Of a DNA stretch of 64,000 bases, positions 1 to 8,188 are shown piece after piece. The stretch's first letter is position 1, and every line of letters begins with the position of its first letter. The notes under the pieces are model-generated. The model did not search any database. It was not told where the DNA came from and saw nothing but the letters and a program-made list of their open reading frames with translations. The translations under genes and the position numbers were made by a program. Source of the stretch: Pseudomonas entomophila L48 (lineage in GTDB: Bacteria > Pseudomonadota > Gammaproteobacteria > Pseudomonadales > Pseudomonadaceae). The DNA lies in the NCBI RefSeq assembly GCF_000026105.1, contig NC_008027.1:1628001-1692000 (forward strand), read 5' to 3'.

Positions 1-342
1 GCGCAACTGACCCTGGCCGATTTGGTCGATGAGGTGCTGGTGGACTTTCCCGAAGGCACCGGCGCGCGGCGGCAGACCGACGAAGCGTTCCAGGCGGTGG
101 GGGTGACGCGTCGGGTGCAGTTCGAAATCGGCCATATTCGCCTGGTGGAAAAGTTCGTCCAGCGCGGCATGGCCGTGGGGCTGGTGCCGGAGCGGATCGC
201 CCGGGGGTTCGAAGGGGTGGCCAGGGTGCGCTTGCTGGATGCGCCGGTGCGGCACTTGTATGCGGTGTGGTCGCCCAGCCCTACACCGGCGGCGCGGGCG
301 TTTCTTGAGGTGATGGAGCAGAGTCTCGTGGCAAGTCATTGA
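1..342 (+). CDS. LysR-family transcriptional regulator, C-terminal part (cut by window start)
   Basis: The reading frame is open from the first base and ends at a TGA at 340-342, so only about 113 C-terminal residues are visible. The pattern (FVQRGMAVGLVPERIA followed by a basic and aromatic end) matches the distal lobe of the LysR substrate-binding domain, where a GxGxxxxP-like turn precedes the last strand and helix. The DNA-binding half lies outside the window, so neither effector nor target can be inferred. A REP palindrome starts five bases after the stop. The family is fairly sure; the specific role is unknown. Confidence 0.75.
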   Translation, partial: AQLTLADLVDEVLVDFPEGTGARRQTDEAFQAVGVTRRVQFEIGHIRLVEKFVQRGMAVGLVPERIARGFEGVARVRLLDAPVRHLYAVWSPSPTPAARAFLEVMEQSLVASH

Positions 343-346
343 GTGG

Positions 347-403
347 GTTCGCCGGCAAGCCGGCTCCTACGGGGTTGCTGTAGGAGCCGGCTTGCCGGCG
401 AAC
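347..403. repeat. Inverted REP pair
   Basis: Two perfect 24-base arms (347-370 and 380-403) read GTTCGCCGGCAAGCC... and its reverse complement, separated by 9 bases. This is the common P. putida-type REP core. It lies between convergent genes, where it could act as a transcript-end stabiliser; that role is inference. Confidence 0.9.
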
Positions 404-411
404 AGGCACTG

Positions 412-1161
412 TCAGGCAGCGAAACCGCCATCCGCTGTCAGGCTGGCGCCAGTGATGTACCCCGCCTCAGGCCCGGCCAGATACGCCACGAAACTGGCAA
501 TCTCCTCGACCTTGCCATAACGCCCGATGGCCATCAGCGGGATCAGGCTGTCGGCGAATTCGCCCTTGGCCGGGTTCATGTCGGTGTCGACCGGCCCAGG
601 CTGGACGTTGTTCACGGTGATGCCCTGCGGCCCCAGGTCGCGCGCCAGGCCCCGGGTCAGGCCAACCAGCGCCGACTTGCTCATGGCGTACGGCGCGCCT
701 CCGGCAAAGGGCATGCGCTCGGCGTTGGTGCTGCCGATGTTGATGATCCGCCCGCCCTGGCCCATGTGTTTTACCGCCGCCTGGGTGGCGACGAACACGC
801 TGCGCACATTGACCGCCAGCAGGCGATCGAAGTCGTCCAGGTCGAACTCGGCCACCGGCGCCACGGCCAGGACGCCTGCGTTGTTGACCAGGATGTCGAG
901 GCTGCCGAAGGCCTTGACGGTATCGGCCACCGCTTGTTGCACCGCAGCGGTATCGGCGCTGTCGGCGCGCAGGGCCAAGGCTTGGCCGCCTGCGTTGATG
1001 ATCTCGCCGGCCAGGGCCTCGGCGATCTGGGCGGAGCTTACGTAGGTGAAGGCGACTTTGGCGCCGTCCTGGGCCAGGCGGCGGACGATGGCCGCGCCGA
1101 TACCACGGGAACCGCCCTGGACGAGGGCCACTTTGCCGCTGAGGGGAAGTTGTTGGGACAT
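412..1161 (-). CDS. SDR-family oxidoreductase (3-ketoacyl-ACP reductase-like)
   Basis: The 249-residue protein is a classical short-chain dehydrogenase/reductase. It has the Rossmann motif GGSRGIG near residue 17, NNAG near residue 93, a catalytic Ser upstream of YAMSK (the Tyr-x-x-x-Lys pair), and the PG motif after the active site. The length fits the family. The ATG at 1161 is preceded by an AGGAGA-like ribosome site on the minus strand. It is divergent from the LysR gene at 1277 with about 115 bases between them, the usual layout for a LysR regulator and its target. The substrate cannot be read from sequence; the NADPH-dependent sugar or quinone reductase subgroup is possible. Confidence 0.85.
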   Translation of the reverse strand: MSQQLPLSGKVALVQGGSRGIGAAIVRRLAQDGAKVAFTYVSSAQIAEALAGEIINAGGQALALRADSADTAAVQQAVADTVKAFGSLDILVNNAGVLAVAPVAEFDLDDFDRLLAVNVRSVFVATQAAVKHMGQGGRIINIGSTNAERMPFAGGAPYAMSKSALVGLTRGLARDLGPQGITVNNVQPGPVDTDMNPAKGEFADSLIPLMAIGRYGKVEEIASFVAYLAGPEAGYITGASLTADGGFAA

Positions 1162-1276
1162 GCTGATCTCCTGCGTTCAAGCAAGGCCGGATGCCTTGGA
1201 TGGGCGCAGTATCCGCCCAGGATTACCTGCTGATAAGATCGCAATCACTATCATCAGAGTAAACCTTTGGTTGTGA

Positions 1277-2218
1277 ATGAGTGCCATGGAATCCTTCAGC
1301 AGCCTTGAATGCTTCATCCGCAGCGCCGAAGTCGGCAGTTTTGCCGAGGCCGCCCGGCGCCTGTCGCTGACCCCGGCCGCAGTGGGCAAGAACGTCGCGC
1401 AACTGGAGGCGCGCCTGGGGGTGCGTCTGTTCCAGCGCAGCACCCGCAAGCTCACCCTGACCGAAGCCGGGCAACGCTTCCTGGGGGAGGTGAGCGACAG
1501 TTTCCGCACCATCCAGTACGCCGTCGCCAACCTGGCCAGCGCCGAAGGCCAGCCGGCCGGGTTGCTGCGGGTGAGCATGGGCACGGTGTTCGGGCGGCTG
1601 TATGTGTTGCCGCTGCTGGGCGAGTTCCTGCGTCGTTACCCGGCGATCACCCCGGACTGGCACTTCGACAACCGTCAGGTCGACCTGATCGGCCAGGGCT
1701 TCGATGCCGCCATTGGCGGTGGTTTCGAGTTACCGCTGGGGGTGGTGGCGCGCAAGCTGACCCCGGCGCACCGGGTGTTGGTGGCGGCGCCGGGCTATTT
1801 GCAGCGGCACGCCCAGATCGACCATCCACAGGCATTGCAGGCTCACCAAGGCATCCTCATCCGCTCGCCGCAGACCGGGCGAGTGCGTTCCTGGCCGCTG
1901 ACCAGCCGCTGGCAGGAGCAGTGCCCGCTGCAATTGCCGCAGACCATGACCATGAGCGACTCCGATGCTGCCTGCGCGGTGGCAGAGCAGGGCTTGGGCA
2001 TTGCCTTGGTGAGCCTGCCGTTTGCCGTCCCTTACCTTACCGCCGGGCGGTTGAGCCGGGTGTTGCCCGACTGGTACGTGGATGATGGCAACATCAGCCT
2101 GTATTACGCCGAGCACAAGCTGCTGCCGGGCAAGACCCGGGCGTTCATCGATTTCGTGGCGGAGCGGTTCGCCGAGCAGGGGCTGGCGGAGCGGTTCAAC
2201 GCCCTGTGCCCCCTGTAG
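1277..2218 (+). CDS. LysR-family transcriptional regulator
   Basis: This 313-residue LysR protein has an N-terminal winged helix-turn-helix (FAEAARRLSLTPAAVGKNVAQLE) and a substrate-binding domain (VSMGTVFGRLYVLPLLGEF...). An alternative ATG at 1286 would give the more usual LysR start MESFSSLECF; neither start has a strong Shine-Dalgarno sequence. It diverges from the SDR gene at 412-1161 and is the obvious candidate regulator of it. The TAG stop at 2216-2218 lies inside the left arm of a REP element, so the repeat supplies the stop codon. Confidence 0.88.
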   Translation: MSAMESFSSLECFIRSAEVGSFAEAARRLSLTPAAVGKNVAQLEARLGVRLFQRSTRKLTLTEAGQRFLGEVSDSFRTIQYAVANLASAEGQPAGLLRVSMGTVFGRLYVLPLLGEFLRRYPAITPDWHFDNRQVDLIGQGFDAAIGGGFELPLGVVARKLTPAHRVLVAAPGYLQRHAQIDHPQALQAHQGILIRSPQTGRVRSWPLTSRWQEQCPLQLPQTMTMSDSDAACAVAEQGLGIALVSLPFAVPYLTAGRLSRVLPDWYVDDGNISLYYAEHKLLPGKTRAFIDFVAERFAEQGLAERFNALCPL

Positions 2219-2296
2219 GAGCCAGCCTTGCTGGCGATGCAAGGCGCAGCCTTGCCAATGGGCATCGGCCGGTTCGCCAGCAAGGCTGGCTCCTAC
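2215..2296. repeat. Inverted REP pair overlapping a stop codon
   Basis: The left arm GTAGGAGCCAGCCTTGCTGG begins at 2215 and the right arm is its reverse complement, ending at 2296. Bases 2216-2218 (TAG) are also the stop codon of the upstream LysR gene. The arms carry the GCCAGC variant rather than the GCCGGC core seen elsewhere in the window. Confidence 0.88.
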
Positions 2297-2311
2297 AGAG
2301 GGGCGCGGTGT

Positions 2312-2794
2312 TCAGGTGACTTCGATGATGACCTGGACCTGGGTGATGCCGTTCACCAACAGGCTTACCTCGTCATCTATCCGCTTGCCAACCAACTGCT
2401 GGCCAAGCGGCGCCCGTGGCGTGATCACCGTCACCAGCGCGTCGCCCTCGCCGATCTTCAGCCCCGCACCTTCCGGCCCGAGGAACAGCAGGCGTTGTTG
2501 CCCATCCTCGTCTTCGAGCGTCACCAGGCAGCCGACCTGGATCCCCCGCGCCGGGTCGTAATCGCGCAAGACCATTTGCTGGTAGGTCAGCAGCGCCTGG
2601 CGGATCTCGGCGGTGCGCCGGGCTTGGCCGGTAGCCAAGTAAGAGGCCTCAAGTCCCAGGGTGTCGTACTTGTTCTCGGCGATGTTCTCTTCGGCGGTGG
2701 CCGCCTCGTAGGCGGTCTGGGCGGCGCGGCGCAACACCTCCATGTCGAGTTCGAGGGTGGCGATGATGCGCGGGAGCAGGCTGGCCTTGTCCAT
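2312..2794 (-). CDS. GreA/GreB-family transcription elongation factor-like protein
   Basis: From the ATG at 2794 this gives 160 residues. An N-terminal helical half (MDKASLLPRIIATLELDMEV) rich in Glu and Ala precedes a compact beta domain (VGCLVTLEDEDGQQRLLFLGPEGAG; SPLG-like APLGQQLVGK) that matches the C-terminal RNA-polymerase-binding domain of GreA/GreB. The coiled coil carries acidic residues (EENIAENKYDTLGLEASYLATGQARR), as in cleavage factors, but it is shorter than in GreA. It probably binds the RNA polymerase secondary channel; whether it stimulates transcript cleavage is not known. The start lies 2 bases after the stop of the upstream gene, so the two are translationally coupled. 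The longer open frame upstream is a shadow. Confidence 0.75.
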   Translation of the reverse strand: MDKASLLPRIIATLELDMEVLRRAAQTAYEAATAEENIAENKYDTLGLEASYLATGQARRTAEIRQALLTYQQMVLRDYDPARGIQVGCLVTLEDEDGQQRLLFLGPEGAGLKIGEGDALVTVITPRAPLGQQLVGKRIDDEVSLLVNGITQVQVIIEVT

Positions 2795-2796
2795 GG

Positions 2797-3195
2797 TCAG
2801 TAGCAGAACTCCAGCACGTTGGCCTGGCTCTTGTCGGTCGGCGCGGTGCGGTTCTGTTGCAGCCAGAACTGGCACTTGGGGTTGTTCAGGTTGCGCGGGC
2901 TGCCCTGGGCTGCATCGGCGGCCTGTTGCAGCTCCTGCTTGTGCAGGATGTCCTTGTAGCGTTCGAACATTTCGGCCTGGGCGTCCGCTGGCTGTTGCGG
3001 CGTCACGGCGGGGGTGGGCTGGACGACGCTCGGCGCGACAACCTGGGCCACGGGCTGCACCTGCTCCGGCCACAGGCGCAGTGCCAGCCACAGGCTCAGG
3101 ACGATGGCCACGGCCCCCAGCCACAGGCCGAAGGCGACGCACAGGATCAGTTGCACGGGTTTCAGGGTGATCTTCAATTCGCGGGGGCGGGGCAT
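2797..3195 (-). CDS. Single-pass membrane protein of unknown function
   Basis: The ATG at 3195, preceded by AGGAAG at suitable spacing, gives 132 residues. A short basic N-terminus (MPRPRELKITLKPVQ) is followed by one hydrophobic helix (LILCVAFGLWLGAVAIVLSLW, about residues 17-37) and a Pro/Gln-rich periplasmic stretch that ends NVLEFCY. Two Cys residues near the end could pair. It is coupled to the GreA/GreB-like gene just downstream. I do not recognise a named family; it resembles conserved Pseudomonas hypotheticals. Confidence 0.7.
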   Translation of the reverse strand: MPRPRELKITLKPVQLILCVAFGLWLGAVAIVLSLWLALRLWPEQVQPVAQVVAPSVVQPTPAVTPQQPADAQAEMFERYKDILHKQELQQAADAAQGSPRNLNNPKCQFWLQQNRTAPTDKSQANVLEFCY

Positions 3196-3320
3196 GGCAG
3201 CTTCCTGGCAGGCGGATCGGTGGCGGCATTGTCGCATGGGTGGGAGGATATTCTGCTTTCGTCCGAGCCTATTTATCCGCAGAATCCACGGTCATTTTTT
3301 CGCAGGTAACGGACGTGGCG

Positions 3321-4454
3321 ATGAAAACCACCTGGGACATCTTCTGCACGGTCGTCGACAACTATGGCGACATCGGCGTCACCTGGCGCCTGGCCCGGCA
3401 GTTGGTGGCCGAGCATGACCTGGCCGTGCGCCTGTGGGTGGACGACCTGGCGGCCTTCGCGCGGCTGTGCCCCGAGGCCGACACGGCAGCCGACCCGCAA
3501 TGGCGAGAGGGTGTCGAAGTGCGCCGTTGGTCAACCGAATGGCAGGCCGCCACACCTGCCCAGGTGGTCGTGGGCGCATTTGCCTGCCAGCTGCCCGAGG
3601 GCTACGTGGAGGCTATGGTCAAGCAGCCCAAGCCGCCGTTGTGGTTGAACCTGGACTATCTCAGCGCTGAAGACTGGGTCGAGGGCTGCCACGGGTTGCC
3701 GTCGCCCCAGGCCAATGGGCTGCGCAAGATCTTCTTCTTCCCTGGCTTCACCACGCAGACCGGCGGATTGCTGCGCGAGGCTTCATTGCTGCCACGTTGC
3801 GAGGCATTCCGCCAGGGGCCGGGCGAACGGGAGCGATTCCTGTCAGGGTTGGGTGTCCAGCCCCAGGAGGGTAGCCGGCTGATATCGCTGTTCGCCTACG
3901 AAAACCCGCAATTGGGCAACTGGCTCGAAGTACTGGCGGCCGATACGCATCCCACTCATCTGCTGGTACCCCAGGGGCGTATCCTGGGTGATCTCGGCCA
4001 ATGGCTGGGCGAGCCGGAGCTGCCCGTCGGCGCGGTACATCGGCGTGGCGCGTTGACCGTGCAGGTGTTGCCGTTCGTCAGCCAGGACGATTACGACCGG
4101 CTGCTCTGGAGCTGCGACTTCAACGCCGTGCGGGGCGAGGATTCGTTCGTGCGCGCGCAATGGGCCGGCGTGCCGATGCTGTGGCACATCTATATCCAGG
4201 AAGAGAACGCCCATTGGGAAAAACTCGAGGCGTTCATGGCCCTGTATTGCGCCGGGTTGTCGGCGGCCGCGGGCCTGGCGCTGGCCGACCTGTGGCGGGC
4301 CTGGAACATGGATCGGCCCATGGGGCAGGCCTGGCAAGCCTTGCAGCCGCACTGGCAAGAGCTGCGCCAGCATGCCCGGCAGTGGTGCGCGGCGCAGGCC
4401 GCTCAGCCGGACCTTGCCACGAAGCTGGTGCAGTTTTACCGAAATTCGCTATGA
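3321..4454 (+). CDS. earP: EF-P arginine rhamnosyltransferase EarP
   Basis: The 377-residue product begins with the EarP signature MKTTWDIFCTVVDNYGDIGV, in which D13 and D17 occupy the positions known to be catalytic in EarP. The RGEDSFVRAQWAG motif near residue 270 holds the other active-site Glu and the dTDP-rhamnose contact region. EarP transfers rhamnose from dTDP-L-rhamnose to Arg32 of elongation factor P. The neighbour 48 bases downstream is efp, whose residue 32 is Arg, so enzyme and substrate match. The efp -10 box overlaps the earP stop codon. The function is well established for the family. Confidence 0.96.
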   Translation: MKTTWDIFCTVVDNYGDIGVTWRLARQLVAEHDLAVRLWVDDLAAFARLCPEADTAADPQWREGVEVRRWSTEWQAATPAQVVVGAFACQLPEGYVEAMVKQPKPPLWLNLDYLSAEDWVEGCHGLPSPQANGLRKIFFFPGFTTQTGGLLREASLLPRCEAFRQGPGERERFLSGLGVQPQEGSRLISLFAYENPQLGNWLEVLAADTHPTHLLVPQGRILGDLGQWLGEPELPVGAVHRRGALTVQVLPFVSQDDYDRLLWSCDFNAVRGEDSFVRAQWAGVPMLWHIYIQEENAHWEKLEAFMALYCAGLSAAAGLALADLWRAWNMDRPMGQAWQALQPHWQELRQHARQWCAAQAAQPDLATKLVQFYRNSL

Positions 4455-4455
4455 T
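4450..4455 (+). promoter_or_regulatory. Likely -10 box of the efp promoter
   Basis: TATGAT sits about 48 bases before the efp ATG and overlaps the earP stop codon. No convincing -35 hexamer lies 16-18 bases upstream, so the assignment rests on the -10 alone. The AT-rich leader TTTTTATAAATCC follows it. Confidence 0.45.
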
Positions 4456-4502
4456 ACGCGGCCTCGATTTTTATAAATCCATCCAGATTCGGATACTTCG
4501 TA

Positions 4503-5072
4503 ATGAAAACTGGTAAAGAACTGAAACCCGGTACCGTTCTGCGCATCGATAACGATCCGTGGCTGGTTCAGAAAGCTGAATTCACCAAGTCGGGCCGTAA
4601 CAGCGCGATCATGAAGACCAAGCTGAAGAACCTGCTGACCGGCTACAAGACTGAAACCGTATACGGTGCGGACGACAAGCTGGACGACGTGATCCTGGAT
4701 CGCAAAGAAGCGACCCTGTCGTTCATCAGCGGTGACTCGTACACCTTCATGGACACCACCGACTACACCATGTACGAACTGAACGCCGAAGACATCGACG
4801 CCGTTCTGCCGTACATCGAAGAAGGCATGGAAGACATCTGCGAAGCCGTCTTCTTCGAAGGCCGCCTGGTATCGGTTGAACTGCCGACCACCATCAGCCG
4901 CCAGGTCACCTACACCGAGAACGCCGCCCGTGGCGACACCTCCGGCAAGGTCATGAAGCCTGCCAAGCTGAAGAACGGCACCGAGATCCAGGTTGCCGAC
5001 TTCATCCAGATCGACGAGTGGATCGACATCGACACTCGCGACAACAGCTTCAAGGGCCGTTCCAAGAAGTAA
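4503..5072 (+). CDS. efp: Elongation factor P (Arg32 type)
   Basis: This 189-residue protein has the three OB-like domains of EF-P and the usual length. It binds between the P and E sites and rescues ribosomes stalled at consecutive prolines. The loop KSGRNSA places Arg at position 32, not the Lys found in E. coli, so it is modified by rhamnosylation through the adjacent earP rather than by EpmA/EpmB. A strong intrinsic terminator follows at 5094-5121. The identification is secure. Confidence 0.98.
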   Translation: MKTGKELKPGTVLRIDNDPWLVQKAEFTKSGRNSAIMKTKLKNLLTGYKTETVYGADDKLDDVILDRKEATLSFISGDSYTFMDTTDYTMYELNAEDIDAVLPYIEEGMEDICEAVFFEGRLVSVELPTTISRQVTYTENAARGDTSGKVMKPAKLKNGTEIQVADFIQIDEWIDIDTRDNSFKGRSKK

Positions 5073-5093
5073 TTGCTTCTTGCGATGAGCACG

Positions 5094-5121
5094 AAAAACC
5101 CGGCCTTGGCCGGGTTTTTTT
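5094..5121 (+). terminator. Rho-independent terminator of efp
   Basis: A perfect 12-base stem (AAAAACCCGGCC / GGCCGGGTTTTT) with a TT loop is followed by a run of T, 22 bases after the efp stop. Confidence 0.93.
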
Positions 5122-5147
5122 GTGCCTGTGAAACCGCGTTGGCTGAT

Positions 5148-5230
5148 TCGCGGGTAAACCCGCTCCTACAGGGATGATAGCGACCACAAGACCCGCGCCG
5201 CACCTGTAGGAGCCGGCTTTGCCGGCGAAC
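5148..5230. repeat. Inverted REP pair (divergent arms)
   Basis: The left arm TTCGCGGGTAAACCCGCTCC and the right arm GTAGGAGCCGGCTTTGCCGG face each other about 30 bases apart. The arms share only the outer GAGC/CTCC-TACAGG part, so this is a mixed pair of two REP variants. Confidence 0.7.
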
Positions 5231-5235
5231 AGCCG

Positions 5236-5664
5236 TTACACGGTCACATGCAAGCGCACGTCCACATTGCCGCGGGTGGCATTGGAGTAAGGGCAGACTT
5301 TGTGCGCCTTCTCCACCAGCCCTTCGGCGTCGGCCTGGGCCAGCCCCGGCAGGTTGATGTGCAGGTCGATGTCCAGCCCGAAGCCGCCCGGGATCTGCCC
5401 GATACCCACCTTGGCGGTGATCGAGGCATCGGCCGGCAGTGCCTTCTTCTCCTGGCCCGCCACGAACTTCAGCGCGCCGATGAAGCAGGCCGAGTAACCG
5501 GCGGCGAACATCTGCTCGGGATTGGTGCCTTCACCGCCCGCGCCACCGAGCTCCTTGGGGGTGCTCAGCTTGACTTCCAGCTTGCCGTCGCTGGAGCGGG
5601 ATTTGCCGTCGCGACCGCCAGTGGAGGTGGCTTCTGCGATGTACAGCGGAGTGACCTTTTGCAT
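5236..5664 (-). CDS. ohr: Organic hydroperoxide resistance protein Ohr
   Basis: This 142-residue Ohr/OsmC-family thiol peroxidase reduces organic hydroperoxides with lipoylated or dihydrolipoamide donors. The two redox cysteines are C60 in GYSAC and C124 in HKVCPYS, with Glu50 (NPEQMF) and an Arg in GGRDG that complete the active site. The length is exactly that of the family. The MarR-type regulator OhrR lies upstream on the same strand, and a pair of direct repeats in the 130-base gap is the likely operator. Confidence 0.96.
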   Translation of the reverse strand: MQKVTPLYIAEATSTGGRDGKSRSSDGKLEVKLSTPKELGGAGGEGTNPEQMFAAGYSACFIGALKFVAGQEKKALPADASITAKVGIGQIPGGFGLDIDLHINLPGLAQADAEGLVEKAHKVCPYSNATRGNVDVRLHVTV

Positions 5665-5720
5665 CTTGAGCCTCGCTTATGTGCTGTGCGCCTGGGCGCT
5701 GAGTGGGTACGGAAATTAAA

Positions 5721-5746
5721 TTAGCGCGCAATTGTTTAGTGCGCAA
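5721..5746 (-). promoter_or_regulatory. Candidate OhrR operator upstream of ohr
   Basis: Two 11-base direct repeats, TTAGCGCGCAA (5721-5731) and TTAGTGCGCAA (5736-5746), differ by one base and are 15 bases apart start to start. They lie in the AT-rich ohrR-ohr gap. The position and TTGCGC/AATT character fit OhrR-binding sites of Gram-negative bacteria; the binding itself is inference. Confidence 0.55.
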
Positions 5747-5794
5747 GATAATTCTTCGGCCATTCGTCGAGATAGCCAGTTCACAGCATAGCCG

Positions 5795-6250
5795 TCAGAG
5801 GTTTTCTTGCAGGTGCGCGCGCAGGGCCAGCAGGTCGGCCTGGAGTTTTCGCAGCTGTTCAGCGCTGTGGCCGCTGGCCTGCAGGATGCAGTGGGGCACG
5901 CGACGGGCTTCGGCCTGCAAGGCCCGGCCTTTGTCGCTCAGTTGCACCAGCACCACGCGTTCGTCCTCGCGGCTGCGGCTGCGCTTGAGCAGGCCTTCGC
6001 CTTCCAGGCGCTTGAGCAGCGGCGTCAGTGAGCCCGGGTCGGTGAGCAGGCGCTGGCTGATCTCGCCCACGGTCAGCCCGTCCTGTTCCCACAGCACGAG
6101 CATGGCCAGGTATTGCGGGTAAGTGAGGCCCAGGGCCTGCAGCAGGGGCTTGTAGACCTTGGTCATCAGCAGCGACGTGGAGTGCAGGGCAAAGCAGACC
6201 TGGTTGTCCAGCAGCAGCTCGGCGCAGGGGGCTTGGGTGTCGGCGTTCAT
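5795..6250 (-). CDS. ohrR: MarR-family organic peroxide sensor OhrR
   Basis: The ATG at 6250 gives 151 residues. The protein has the MarR winged helix (VGEISQRLLTDPGSLTPLLKRLE; DERVVLVQLSDKG wing), and the peroxidatic Cys is C19 in the conserved LDNQVCFAL segment. Oxidation of that Cys by organic hydroperoxide releases the protein from DNA and induces ohr. It sits directly upstream of ohr in the same orientation. The longer open frame to 6412 would run into the downstream LysR gene and is not needed. Confidence 0.93.
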   Translation of the reverse strand: MNADTQAPCAELLLDNQVCFALHSTSLLMTKVYKPLLQALGLTYPQYLAMLVLWEQDGLTVGEISQRLLTDPGSLTPLLKRLEGEGLLKRSRSREDERVVLVQLSDKGRALQAEARRVPHCILQASGHSAEQLRKLQADLLALRAHLQENL

Positions 6251-6305
6251 GCAGGTCCTTGAGTCGTCTGAGTTGTAAAATCTAGCACGCGAATGTCTTG
6301 CGCGC

Positions 6306-7262
6306 TCATTGCCAGCGCAGCTCGCTGCGCAGGGCCAGGTCCCAGGGGGGCACCGGGCTGAATCGGCTCTTGAGGAATTCGAGCAGCAAGCGGCTGCGAG
6401 AGTTCGTTTCATGTTCCAGGCGCAGTGCGTAGATGCCGCTGGTTTCTGGCTCGGGCAAGCCGTTGTCGCAGAACAGCGGGATCAGCTCGCCACGCAGCAG
6501 GTAGTCGCTGATCAGCCAGGTGGGCAGGTGGGCGATGCCCAGCCCGGCCAGGGCGCCGAACAGCAGGGTCTCGGCATTGTTGGCGGCCATGCGCATGCGC
6601 GCCGGGCGGTACAGGCGTACCTGGCCGTCGACAGAGAAGCGCCAGGCGAAGGGCGGGGCCAGCCCGTCCCAGTCGAGGCCGTCATGCTCGGGCAGTTCGC
6701 TGGGGCAGGCCGGTACCCCACGGCTGGCCAGGTAGGCGGGGCTGGCGCAGGCGATGCGCACCATGTAGGCCAGCGGTGTGGCAACCAGGCGGGTGTCGGC
6801 CAGGGGGCCGGCGCGCAGCACCAGGTCGACTTCGCCCAGGTGGCTGCCATGCAGGTCGACGAAGCTGTCGATCAGGCGTAGTTGCACGTCGAGCCCGGGG
6901 TAGGCCACCAGGAAGTCGGCGATCGCCGGGGCCAGGTGACGGCGACCGAAGGCAGCGGGGGCGTCGATGCGGATCAGCCCCTCGGGGGCGTTGCTCAGCG
7001 ACACCGCCTCGGCGCGGGCCAGGCGCAGTTCCTCGATGATGCGCCGGGCCCGTTCGGCGAAGGCATTGCCCGCCGGGGTGGCGCGTACGGCATGGGTGCT
7101 GCGCGAGAACAGCCGGCTGCCCACGGCGCTTTCCAGGTTATCGATGCGCCGGGCAACGGCGGAGGGGGTCAGCGGATGACGCCGGGCTGCGGCGGAGAAA
7201 CTGCCGGTCTCCAGTACGTCGAGAAACAGGCTCAATTGTTCGGTGAGGATATCGGGACTCAT
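6306..7262 (-). CDS. LysR-family transcriptional regulator
   Basis: This 318-residue LysR protein has an N-terminal helix-turn-helix (FSAAARRHPLTPSAVARRIDNLE) and a substrate-binding domain starting near residue 90 (RIDAPAAFGRRHLAPAIADFL). Such sequences belong to the CrgA-like branch. It is divergent from the TauE/SafE-type exporter at 7359, with 96 bases between, so it probably regulates that gene. The ligand is unknown. Confidence 0.88.
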   Translation of the reverse strand: MSPDILTEQLSLFLDVLETGSFSAAARRHPLTPSAVARRIDNLESAVGSRLFSRSTHAVRATPAGNAFAERARRIIEELRLARAEAVSLSNAPEGLIRIDAPAAFGRRHLAPAIADFLVAYPGLDVQLRLIDSFVDLHGSHLGEVDLVLRAGPLADTRLVATPLAYMVRIACASPAYLASRGVPACPSELPEHDGLDWDGLAPPFAWRFSVDGQVRLYRPARMRMAANNAETLLFGALAGLGIAHLPTWLISDYLLRGELIPLFCDNGLPEPETSGIYALRLEHETNSRSRLLLEFLKSRFSPVPPWDLALRSELRWQ

Positions 7263-7358
7263 GGATTCGCCTATGCGTAATGCGCAAAGCCATTGTGCGC
7301 TGCTATGCGTTTCCCCGCCAGCCGTCGCTGGTTAGCATGCCTGCATCTTTGAACGCGG

Positions 7359-8123
7359 GTGATCGAGGCACTGATGATCGAGTGGTTGATGTATATCGTG
7401 TTGGGCGCTGCGCTGGGCACCTTGGGTGGCCTGTTCGGTATCGGCGGCGGGCTGATCGCCATTCCGGCGCTGGGGGTGTTGTTCGGCCTCGACCAGCAAC
7501 TGGCCCAGGGCACCGCGCTGGTGATGGTGGTGCCCAACGTGTTGCTGGCCCTGTGGCGCTACCACCAGCGCAACCGAATCGAATTGCGCCATGCGCTGCC
7601 GTTGTCGCTGTGCAGTTTCCTGTTCGCCTGGCTGGGCTCGATCTGGGCGGTGGGCATCGATGCGCAATCGATGCGAGTGTACTTCGTCGGTTTCCTGGTG
7701 GCGTTGGCCGTGTGGAATGTGGCGCGGATGTTCCTGCCGGTGAAGCCGCCGAGCAATGAGCTGCGTTACCCATGGCCCTGGCTGGGCGTGCTGGGCAGCT
7801 TCGCCGGGACCATGGGCGGGCTGTTTGGCGTGGGCGGGGCGGTGGTGGCCACGCCGATCCTGACCAGCGTGTTCGGCACCACCCAGGTGGTGGCCCAGGG
7901 GCTGTCGCTGGCGCTGGCGGCGCCGAGTACCCTGGTCACGCTGCTGACCTATGGTTTGCATCAAAGCGTTGACTGGAGCGTCGGGGTTCCGCTGGCGGTG
8001 GGTGGTTTGCTCAGCATCAGTTGGGGGGTGAAGTTGGCCCATGCGTTGCCGGAGAAAGTGTTGCGCACGCTGTTCTGCGTGTTCCTGGTGGTGTGTGCGG
8101 TGATGCTCGGGTTCGAGCTTTAG
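7359..8123 (+). CDS. TauE/SafE-family membrane transporter
   Basis: The 254-residue protein is a polytopic membrane protein with about eight hydrophobic segments. It contains the internal repeat typical of the family: GGLFGIGGGLIAIP near residue 25 and GGLFGVGGAVVATP near residue 155. These proteins are thought to export sulfite or organosulfonates or to take up related anions. A second ATG (MIEWLMY) lies five codons in. It stands alone and diverges from a LysR gene. The family is sure, the substrate is not. Confidence 0.87.
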   Translation: MIEALMIEWLMYIVLGAALGTLGGLFGIGGGLIAIPALGVLFGLDQQLAQGTALVMVVPNVLLALWRYHQRNRIELRHALPLSLCSFLFAWLGSIWAVGIDAQSMRVYFVGFLVALAVWNVARMFLPVKPPSNELRYPWPWLGVLGSFAGTMGGLFGVGGAVVATPILTSVFGTTQVVAQGLSLALAAPSTLVTLLTYGLHQSVDWSVGVPLAVGGLLSISWGVKLAHALPEKVLRTLFCVFLVVCAVMLGFEL

Positions 8124-8147
8124 ATCGTCGGGGCCGCTTTGCGGCCC

Positions 8148-8174
8148 TTCGCCGGCAAGCCGGCTCCTACAGGG
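8148..8174. repeat. Single REP element
   Basis: TTCGCCGGCAAGCCGGCTCC plus TACAGGGG lies between two convergent genes without an opposite partner. Confidence 0.85.
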
Positions 8175-8188
8175 GGCAGCGCTACGGT

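Noticed and set aside
343..1233. Long plus-strand frame over the SDR gene
   Set aside because: It begins inside a REP palindrome and is antisense to a clear SDR gene with all motifs.
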